Source: Saccoglossus kowalevskii
Taxonomy: Eukaryota; Hemichordata; Enteropneusta; Harrimaniidae
Assembly (NCBI RefSeq): GCF_000003605.2
Contig: NW_003119426.1
Location: forward strand, 942,323-983,399
DNA length: 41,077 nucleotides
Direction: 5' to 3'
The notes below the pieces were generated by a model. It was not told the DNA's origin. It did no database searches and was given only the letters and a program-made list of their open reading frames with translations. How positions within the stretch are numbered: the stretch's first letter is position 1; the number at the start of each line of letters is the position of its first letter. Positions 12,777 to 23,800 of this stretch are shown in pieces. Position numbers and translations under genes: made by a program.

Positions 12777-13549
12777 CTGAACACTGTAACAATTTTCAAG
12801 TTCTCCTAAAAGTATGTCATACGTTGCCGGCAAATGAAAGGGTACGTCTCCTTTTTGAAGCAAATCAGAAAGCATAATAATAACACCATTTTTTTTCATG
12901 GTCTAAACTCTTGCCTTGTCAATGCTACACTGAAACATTCTATTTACAAAATCGAGGAAAATATCCAAACATTTTTGATAAAAGAAACCACGAAGACAAA
13001 TTCATTGCTTAAATGACATAAACTCTTTGCTCCCGAAAAAAGAATGCTGATTTTTTTTATAAATGTTTTGCTTAAAAAATGCATTTTCTAACATTATGAA
13101 TAGAAAAGTTAGTATGAACAATTTTTATTTAATTTTATGTTAATCTGACGTCATTTTACTAGGATACAAATGGAGTTGATGGCAAGCCTTTTTTGACATT
13201 TTGTAAAAAATACACATTTAAGTATTCATGTTCATTCCTATCATTTTGTTAAAATACAAATACAGGCTGATACTCTGAGCAACACTAGCAGGTTAGGAAA
13301 ATCAGGAAATTTCAGATTATAATCGGCCAAGTTGTGTTGAAACTGTTTTTATTGATTTTCTTGTTGGGAGGTAATAAATACAGAAATAGTCAAACCTGTG
13401 TTAGTGACTACTTCTATATAAACCACCAACCAACTTTTAATCTGTTCCAAAGTATAATGTATAGCAATTTGATTATAAACACCACCTGTGTCATGTGACC
13501 ACTCTGTCAGGACAATTTTTGCATATTTGCCTTTGTTTAAAGACCAATA

Positions 13550-13815
13550 TAATAACTTCATCACGTAATGTATTCATAATTATTTATTTCGTGAATAAAT
13601 GTATAATCATTTTATCCTGTGGTGTATCAATGATTAATTATGCAGTAAATATATGTATAATCACTTCATCACGTGATATATTACTAAGTATTTATGCAGT
13701 AAATAAATGTACAATCACTTCATCACGTGATATATTACTAAGTATTTATGCAGTAAATAAATGTACAATCACTTTATCACGTGATATATCAATAATTAAT
13801 TTATGCAGTAATCAA
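13550..13815. repeat. 54-bp minisatellite, about 5 units
   Basis: The unit contains ATCACTTCATCACGTGATAT and TTTATGCAGTAAATAAATG. The two central units are nearly identical and the outer ones diverged. The period is a multiple of three, so an 18-residue pattern shows in an open frame. There is no splice or homology support for translation. Confidence 0.85.
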
Positions 13816-14133
13816 TTTCTTTTGGAGTTTGCTATATGCAGATTTGACTGTATTTACTGATTCCAATAATCTTTTGAAATAATAATGAAACTACGGAATC
13901 TATTTTGAAGTTTACATATAAAGTTCAGTATGTATGACTCCATTATTGAATTCTTACCGACTTACGGTAGTTGATTACAACCAAGTGTGGTTACCATGGG
14001 ATACTGTGCAGACCTGGTTGCTTTGGGGGCTAGTTACATGCTCAGTATTTTATTTATTGTTTCTATTTCTGACATATATCTATTAAGTAGAAGTTTCTTG
14101 CAGTGAAATTTGTCCAAATTTTAGAACTGATCA

Positions 14134-14183
14134 NNNNNNNNNNNNNNNNNNNNNNNNNNNNNNNNNNNNNNNNNNNNNNNNNN
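14134..14183. other. Assembly gap (50 N)
   Basis: A run of exactly 50 N, probably a placeholder of unknown true length, in the CCNG 5' intron. A small exon could be hidden here, although the gene model does not need one. Confidence 0.99.
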
Positions 14184-14301
14184 TTTGTGCTACCCAGTTT
14201 TGACCTTTGATTGCATTACACCTTCACCGACTATTAGGGGTTTTGATTTTTTCCAATAGTTTTCTTTTATGTAAAAACCCAAAAATTGCTTATATTCTGT
14301 A

Positions 14302-14420
14302 TTCACGTGGAAGCACATGTTTGTATTTTATGTAAACTAACCATTGTACATGCAATGTATACACCGTTGTGGATCCGAAATCAAACACAACATGGCGCGA
14401 CAACGGAAAGACTTTAAATT
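14302..14420. mobile_element. MITE family D, copy 2
   Basis: Shares CACATGTTTGTATTTTATG, CATGCAATGTATACACCG and GGCGCGACAACGG..GACTTTAA with copy 1. In the CCNG 5' intron, about 120 bases after the N gap. Confidence 0.5.
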
Positions 14421-14834
14421 TAATTAATTGGTTAGTGCTTCATAAATAAGTTTTTCGTCTGTCAAACAAATCTATGAAATCTAATTGATCATCTAAGTTC
14501 ATACAAGGTCAACTTCTGAATAGACATCCCCCCCCCCCATATAAATGTTGATTTGTCTTATCTGTATTTATTTATATACATGACTGAATTAGGGTGGTCC
14601 ATAAATTTATAATACAACCTGAACCATGCCAATTACATGTAGCCACTATTACAACAGATTCTGTTTTTGTTTGATGAAAATTGCAAATGTGTATGCATCC
14701 TGAAACTATCTTAGTACATACTAGTATTAAATGTATAAGGCATGCTGTCATTCATTTTATTTCGTTGTATGTATCGCATGGGACCCATGTGAAGAGTTTA
14801 TGAAATTTCCAAAGATTATTTTTTTTCTTTGCAG

Positions 14835-17800
14835 ATGGAGATATCTCACCATTACAAGGAGGAGATGGCACACTTGTTGTGTTCATTGCAGAAACTTTTG
14901 AGCAAAGAAACTCAGTATCAAACAACTCTGGAACACATGCTGCAATGCTACACACAGGTAATGATCCCATGAACTTGTACTTTTCATGAACCCCTAAAAG
15001 TCACACATCCTGGCAAATTCCCTATTAATGAGATTTTTTCCCAAGTAATCTTCAGAACACAATGCAAGCAGTTGCCATGGAAGTTCCAAAAACTGTTTGG
15101 CTAGGTAAAATTTGTTGGTGTAATTATTGTAAATTATTGGTGTTGTCTAATTATTGGTGTATGTCTACATTATCCACAGAAAGTGCCAGTATGTATGTTC
15201 TTCCTGGACTATGCATAAATAAACCAAAAAATCACTTTTTTTTTCACTGAATCTTAAAAATGGGTAAAAGTATTGGGCAAAATCTGTGCATATTAATTAC
15301 CTAATTTGCATATGATTACCAGTAGTAAATTTTTTTGCTTTTCCACTTCTTGATAACTCAAGTACTAATCATCACATTTCGATGAAATTTGGTATATAGA
15401 TGCTCTAGGACAATGCACAGACCTGATTAGTTTCAGGTTAAAATCTTTGCATAATAATTACCTAGTTTGTATATTAATTTAGTTCTAACCCCTTTTCAAT
15501 GAAACTTTGTACATAGATGGTCTATGACTTTGTGCAACTACCTTATAGTTTTACATTAGTAACCTGATTTGCATAATAATTAGTCGGTTATCAGCTTTTC
15601 CATCAATATCTCCAGTACCTATCATCTTATATTAATGAATCTTGGTACGTATATACTCTGTGACAATGCAGCAATGTAATTAGTTTGGGGTTTATATACA
15701 TCAATAATAAACACCTAATTTGCATAATAATGCAATACCAATTTCAGCTTTCCACCAATTTGTTTAAGATTAATTATCACATTATATTGAAATTTTGTAA
15801 ATGTGCATCCAGGAACAATGCACAGATCTAAATTTATGCATAATAATTAATTTGGTTCATTGCGGTAATCCAGACATGATCAGTTCATTGTTGAAAAACA
15901 TGCATATCTAATTATTTTTAGCCCCTTTCTGAAAATTTCAAAAAATCAGATTTAAATAGGATTTTGTGATAGAGGTGCTCTTGAATTAATTAGACTGACA
16001 ACCACAGCTGTAAAATCAAATGTATTTTCTGTAAGTATTATAAATATTGTGGATCACATTGTTTTCACCATGTGCATCTTCAATTGCAGACAAATATTAG
16101 TTTGCCAAGCTTCTTATTTGCAAGGCTAATCATTTTTAAATTAAAATTTTTAATTTATTTTAATGCGTCTCCCAGAGAGCACACGGGAATGCTGAGAGCA
16201 CGCAGGAATTCTTTTAAAGCTTTTTTTGATTTGATATTTTTTTCTGAATCGTGAAATTTATGAACTTTGGTTTCCTGCATAATCTATATAACATAATTGA
16301 CTTCTGTAAATGACAAGTTATCTTATAAAATAGATACGATAAGAAATATTTTATAGCGACCAGCGATGAACAAAGACTACAAAATGGCCGATAATTATGG
16401 CGTAAGCATCACATGACACAGAAACTCGCAAATTGGTTCTTGTAGTTTCCTATAAATTTGCTTGTCAACTTATTACATTCATTGTTGAAACTAAAACGTC
16501 TGATTAGACGACTCATGTTTTTTTCATAATTAAAAATTATTGGTGCTTAAATTCTTCATGTTAGCAGATTTGTTGTTATCACTTATTGAGAACAAATGAA
16601 AAATAATAGTTCACTTTATTGTATTCATGGAAATAACCAATAATTCGATTAATGTATTAAACGCATTAAATTGCCATTCGATAGGGAGATACTAGTAGCC
16701 GCACAGCCCTGTCATGTAGTACCAAACATGAATATGGTTTTTGTGGCAAAAATGCACTATGTGTCAGTATTAGCACTTGTAATATGCACATACAAAAAAA
16801 AAGTCAGGAGACACAACAGTGACATTCAATGTCCAGAACTGTCTTCTGGCACAAAAACATTTGGGGAAAAAAAAATTTGATCAATGTCGCAACAACAGAG
16901 ATTTAAGGCAAACAATACAAGTATGATGCCAAAATTGCAAAAGAAACTCAAAGCATAGCCAATTAAGACATGAATTATTTTTTATGAGGTTGATTTCTAT
17001 GTGTGTGAAAACTCATTGGCATGAATTGTAAAACAATGTGTTATGATATTCTTATAAGTCAATTTTTTTTATCATATAATTTAGTCATACAATCACAAAA
17101 CTTTGAGTCAAACACCTCACAACCCCCTTAGGGAATTATACATGCTGTTGCCCTTATGACCTGCCGTCTAAAGATTCATTCTGCAAATGTAGTACAGGTA
17201 CACTGATTGCTGCCAGGAATAACAAAACATTAAAGATTTCCAAGTTTCTATTCTGGGTCCTTTTAGTATGTTCTACAATGTGTGTTACTGCATGCAATAA
17301 TAATACATTATACAACAATGACTTAAGATTTACTGATGGGTGAACTATAATGACCTTTTCAACACCAGACTTTCTCGCCAAAATTTTTCTCCACTTTTTT
17401 TTCTTTATATTCTTCAATATTTCTGGAAATAAACCCTTAATTTTAACAGTCTTTGCTGAAAAAAATGGCTATTTTATCCCAATCTTCTGAAGGAAAGTGC
17501 AGACTATAAACGGGATTATTTTGTGAATTTGTGATGAAAAAAAGGGAACTGGTGGTGAAACGGTTAAATGGCGATTCCAATCCTATTATGAATTGTTCAC
17601 CTGCCCTACAATTTACCCGACAAAGATTTGGACCACAACTGTAAATAAATAGCGATGCTAATGTAGAATCATTTAGTACGGTCATTTAGCAATAGGTATT
17701 TGCGGCTTTCTTTTGCTGTATTTATTTTTCATCTATTAGAAACACATCTCCAATACAGCGTTCCCACTAACAAGACTGATACTTGTACTTGTTGGGATTT

Positions 17801-20800
17801 TGAATCAAAATGGAATCTCAAAAAACAAATTGAGTCAACTGCTGGGGGAGGGGGGGGGGGTTAATAAATAAAATTGTATGCAACTGTGAGTGACTTGATT
17901 CAAATAAAAAATTAAGAGTATATAGTACGGTATTACGGTTTCCTTCATATATTGCATAAAGTGTACAGCAGCGCATAATATTCTTTGAATGACATTTTTA
18001 GTATGTGGAATTCCATGAATTAGACCAAAAGCTACCACCTCAGCATGCCCCATTAAAAATATAAAGATTTTTTAATTTATCTGAGATAACGAAATTTCTT
18101 GTTGAGGTAATTTAACTCGTATCTCCTGTTGTCAATTTCAGAGTAGTACGGATGTCATCACACCAGAGATTCGTAATAAAAGTATACAGAACTTGCGGGT
18201 GTTAAATAGATTTTACGGTTATCCCTCGGAGACGTTCATGATAGCTGTCAATGTGATGGATCGATTTCTCTCCATCCTCAAGGTAATGACATTTTGATAA
18301 TGATAGTTGCAGTGTTACAGCCGTTCTGAGAATTATTCGGACAGTCAGTTAGCAATATATCTTGCAACTTTGCAAAACACTTGGGTCTTTTCCAATCTAG
18401 ACTTGATGGCGTCGTCGTACTGGCATGCCCAAAATTGGGATCATTCCATTATCTTGCTAGATGTGGGTAAAATGTCATGTAAATTCATTGCATACTGTAA
18501 ATACATTAATTGTTCAGTCAACGCTGACGGTACAATTTTAAATGAGACTTATTCCTGGGCTTCCTTAGTTTTTTCTAAAAGCAAGTTGCCAGCTTGTTTT
18601 CAACATCATTAAAACAGGGAGGCAATAGCCTTATATCAAAAAACACAATTCACATTACAACTATCTACAAATATATATATTTCAAATTCAAATTTTTGTT
18701 TGCTTACATTTTATTTACTCATTTATATCACATTTATTTGTATATTATTATATGTATATATGTATATATGTTTATAGTGAAATAAACTTCACATCACAAA
18801 TTGAAATATGGTACTTACACTTTGTATTGTGCATTGCTGTAAACCATTTTAATTTGGTGAAAGACAAATTTAGCTAGTCAATGAAAATTTCTCCAAGGTC
18901 CAACAACAAAGAGTCTGTGACTCATGAAATTTTGTTTCTGTGAATGCCATATAATCATCAAAATTCAAAAATTCCTAGCTACGAAAAAATTAAGGGATTT
19001 AAGTATGTTTTCCTAATGTTTAATGTACCTTTCTGTGGGCTTACATTTTTCTGAATAAAACTGATGACTATTTTATCTGATCATCGATAATTAACGATTT
19101 GGAATTAGTCTTCACCATTGGTGGCAGAAATAATAAACTGTTTCCAAATTTACCGGTAAATATATTTCACCATTGGTACATCATGTATCTAGCGAAAAGT
19201 TAACAGGAAGCACTTGTATTGATGCCATCTTGGGTCACCTCAATTTGATGCAGGCATGCAACACTGCTTACAGAGAGCTAATTATTATTTTGCATTGAGT
19301 AGTGTACAGCATAATATGTGAATAGTTAAAAACATTAAATGCATGTGAAAACAGTGCAGTGTCTTTATTTATTATAAGACTGTATGGCGCCCTCACAGAC
19401 AGACATGTGCTCAAATGTCTGAGTTTGTCAGTGAGGGCGCAATAACTAAACCAACCAACATAATTTGATAGATTCATACATAGGTGTACCGAATTGAGCC
19501 AAGACCAATGCTACAATAAATATACATTGTGTTCATCTGCCTTCTCTAGATTTAACCTTCATGTGGTCAAGTCAATGTAAAAGTACATATATCAACTGAT
19601 TTCATATTTTGGACTTATTTCCAGGATTTAAAATTCATGAAATGTTTTAATTTAAAAAATAGTGAAAATGTAGAAAATTGGGGGTACTTGAATTTGTTTC
19701 AGTATAAAACAATGACTTTGGGATTTCCCTATATTGTGAACCCCTACTCTACTGGTCATTTTGAATTCTGTAGAATACTTATTTTTAACTGGACTTAATT
19801 TTTGCTGAAAATATATTTTGGGTGTTTTGTATGGAATTTATTTTCACTGAATTTTGACAAGTTGAATGTAAAATATAGGAAAAACGATATATTCGCTGGA
19901 TTTTACTTTAACTGAATCATTCCTTCCGCGAAAATAGCAGAATTAATTCCAAGTGAAAATTAAGTATTTGACAGTAATTGAAATCTTACTTTCAAATAAC
20001 CAGGCACATGGAATAATTCATCAATATATCACAATATTCCTTGATGAGTGTTTTAATCTGTACACTGTTCTGTTTTATATCATGTGTTCTTTGTATTTGA
20101 CTCTAGGTCAGACCACGTCACATGGCTTGTATCACAGTAAGTTGTTATCATATCGCGATTAAAAGTACAGTCACAGATCAGGTATTATTATACTTTACCT
20201 TTATCTTTTCAACCACACATGGCTTTCACAATACTGTAGTTTCACTTATTGAATTTTTGTGAGCATAGTTTTGAGTTAAATTTGTGATTTGAACAATTAA
20301 TCGGTATCACTAGACCACCACGCAGTTAAAACTAGTCTCAATATATTATGATTGTTCATTTATTTTCATTCATATATGAAGCTATTACCTGCCACTAGAT
20401 GGCGCTAAACATACTGGTTAAATGGAGAATGAAAAGTGTGGTCTTTGACATTGGAGGTCTATTTTTACCTCCATAGTTTGACCTAAAGAATTCATGGTCA
20501 GGTGTGGATATGGCGCGAGGCTTTTTTAAATTTGGAGCTTTGTTCTCAATGAATTAGTAATTTATGACCAAAATTTATACCTATTGTGCAAGTGATATCG
20601 GAAATTAAAAACTGGGCATTATTTTGACATGAAAATTTAAAAAGTTAAAATGTGTAACTGCTCATGTTTCAACTTTGTTTATTTTTAAAGGATATGCCCT
20701 CAGCATTTGACCTTATTCGCATCAGCCAATCAAAATGCACAGTCAGCGATCTGAACCGAATGCAACGGATAATCCTGGAAAAACTAGAGTGGGATTTGGA

Positions 20801-23800
20801 CTGTCCTACTTCCCTGACATTCCTGCACCTTTTCCATGCTATTGCAATTGCCAGCGAATTTCTACACATTGATGTTGGGGAAGAAGACGAACACTTGGAG
20901 AAGCTGTGCTGGAAGTTGGAAGCTTGTATGTGCCAGACTTCATTTACTGTGTATAAGGTATGTAGACGTAAATAGGGTTCTCTGTAGAAGCTAAGTAACA
21001 AAAACATTTAGGTTCTGCATTTTTCACCTTGGATTAACAACTCTCCATTTTGGACCTATGTCCTCGAGGTTCTATTCTTGATAAAGTAAAAACAGATAAC
21101 ATAGTTTTAGACATAGCTAAATACTACAATTTGTATTTTTTAAACCAAATTAATATCTCGTCTTCAGCCACATCACAAATCATGTGATAAGAAGTCACAA
21201 AGTCTTCTAGATTCATGTGAAATATACCATGGTAACCTACACTCATACTAGCAATATGTGTTCCTGATGTTTAATTTACCTTTCTGTGGTTCATCACATG
21301 ATTTTTTTTTAAAAATCATTACCAATTTCTCACAATATTTTATTGTTTGAAAATGGTCTTAGCTATTGTTGATTAAATTGACATATATTGAAGCCAAATC
21401 TAAATGTAATTGTTCACTGTTACGGTTACACAGGAGCCAACTTACTCAGACAACTCTACATTCATTTATCTGTTGGATATTTCCAGTGCAGTACATGCTT
21501 TTTAATTTTAAGCATTTCTTTTTTCATCACATTCTTTGACTGTATATTATTCCTAATTTTGTCAGGCAAATTTATTGTGCAAATTGCACATTTGTATTTC
21601 TCTATAATTTCATTCATATTTGTTTATTCAAATCGATATAATTAACCATCGCCTACAGTTTATGATCAACGTGCAGTAAACAAAAATATAGTTTTGAGAG
21701 AAGGGACATCTTGAAAATGACGAACAGCGCCCCCATTGCTGGAAAGTGGAATTTCTGCTGTTTATGCAGGCTGAGTGCACATGAAGTTCATTTTGTGTAA
21801 TGCATTGAGTTCATGTCTGGGCCAATTATTCGATTTAGGAATTCATTAATGAGGAGAATATCGACTTAAATTTCACTGGAAAAGAATTCAGACAATGGGA
21901 ACAATCTTATGGCCAGGTTGCAAGACTTTTAAAAATCTCATAAAAATAAAAATAAATACAATTCTATTGGGTCAGCCATATGTTGTCTTCTTTCTTTCTG
22001 ACCTGTTAACAAATTGCTATATCTGTTACATTTTTGCAGGCTTCCACATTAGCACTGTGCCTACTGAGCTGCGAACTAGCTGCCAGGTCAGATGTCACAG
22101 ATATCACATCTAAGAAGTGGATGCGATCAACTTTAGCACTGCAGCTGCTGACAGAGGTAAACATGTCTGTTCTAAATACTTGATACTTTGCCATATTTAT
22201 GTGTAATTAATGGTGCATTGATTCAAAGAATGGCTTGTTAGCTGTAATTGATCTGTGGCTTATCCGGTGTTTACACCATTAAGACCCGGAAAGCCTGGGG
22301 GCATCACTGGAGGAGATTTTGAGACTGAAAAAAGTCAGGACAATGTTGGAAATTTGATCAGTTAAACTTAAAACAATTAGGATATCTGTACACTAATTAA
22401 TTAAACATTCAGTGTCTAATGCAATAATTAAATTAAGTAATTAATATTTAAACTATTAGACTGCTGTGGATCATTCCTTTTATGCAATGGTAAAATCACG
22501 CCACATCAGCCCTTTTTGTGTGTGTGTGTGTCTGACTGTCCATGCATCTGTTCGTGGGTGTGTTGGTGTACCTATATCTCATGCCTGAACTAATCCTGTT
22601 CAAACTTCAGACCTGCATTCTGCATCATATCACAATTACACACTATCATGATCCATGATCTTTCTGTCATTCAGAAACCATATCTTCACTTATACAAAGA
22701 CGGATTTTGTTCAGACATGGTACATATTTAGATGGAAGCTTGATGCATGTCATTTTGTTTCATAGAGATCTGATTCACAATTTAAATTTATTAAATTCTG
22801 TTCAACATTGTTTTGCCAAGTACATCTCAATAAAAGTATGCCCTCTATGACAACAGGAAGCACTGTCTCAGCACAGACCTGTGTCATATGACACCTTACT
22901 AGCTAATTTTGGCTAAAATAGTGCTCCGCCACCTTTTTACACTAGCGTTTAAAAATGGAACTTGATACTTCTTTTTGCAATTTAAGTTGCTTTTTAATCA
23001 CATATTTTAGTGAAATGTTGCTTAGTGAGTGAAATATTGATGTCATACGAAAATCAATCTTTGGAACAACAGAAATAATAAATAATAAAATTTGTGTTTG
23101 AAGTTTAAAATTTCCCGAGTAATTTCAGGTTTCAACTACTAGTAGCTTGAATGCAATAAAATCATGCGTAGAATGTCTTCTGAACCATGAGCTAGCAATG
23201 TAAACTTGTTGCAAATCTGCACAATTTTAGGGCCAGTTTGTTCTTACAGTATTTCTAAGTTTCATTTATCATTATTTAGTAAAGAAATCACTGAAACGAT
23301 TTATTATAGCCATAAAATATGTGCCAACCAATGATTGACTTTGAAATGTTAGAAGTTTCAAACAAACTCTTCGCACTCCTTGCACGATATACGTCAGATC
23401 AGTGTTGATAGGACACCGACCTGCAGCATCAATGTTCACTGGCAATGCAATAAAAGTATGCCCTCTCTGGCAATGCAATAAAAGTATGCCCTCTCTGGCA
23501 ATGCAATTAAACTATGCCCTCTCTGGCAATGCACTAAAACTATGCCCTCACTGGCAATGCCATAAAACTATGCCCTCACTGGCAATGCAATAAAACTATA
23601 CACTTGCTGACAATGCCATAAAACTATGCCCTCGCTGGCAATGCAATAAAAGTATGCCTTCACTGGCAATGCACTAAAACTATGCCCTCACTGGCAATGC
23701 AATAAAACTATACACTTGCTGACAATGCAATAAAACTGTGCCCTCTCTGGCAATGCAATAAAAGTATGCCCTCACTGGCAATGCACTAAAACTATGCCCT

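Larger units (their letters stand above)
10640..14834 (+). other. CCNG 5' noncoding intron
   Basis: 4.2 kb holding MITE A copy 3, MITE C copy 1, the 54-bp minisatellite, the N gap, MITE D copy 2 and a poly-C run near 14530. No further exon is recognised. Long first introns often hold regulatory elements, but none can be pointed to here. Confidence 0.5.
18283..20106 (+). other. CCNG intron 2: TA-rich, MITE and hairpin
   Basis: Contains a TA/TG-rich tract (about 18668-18775), the inverted repeat at 19387-19440 and MITE A copy 4. Nothing else was recognised. Confidence 0.6.

Noticed and set aside
13495-13860. Plus-strand open frame of 121 codons with an 18-residue repeat
   Set aside because: The period of 54 is a multiple of three, so any open unit stays open. 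There is no homology, signal or exon context.
11281-22167. p53-type half-sites (for example AAACATGTTT at 11281 and AAACATGTCT at 22158)
   Set aside because: Mammalian cyclin G1 is a p53 target, but only isolated half-sites were found, with no adjacent partner. About ten such decamers are expected by chance in a window this size.
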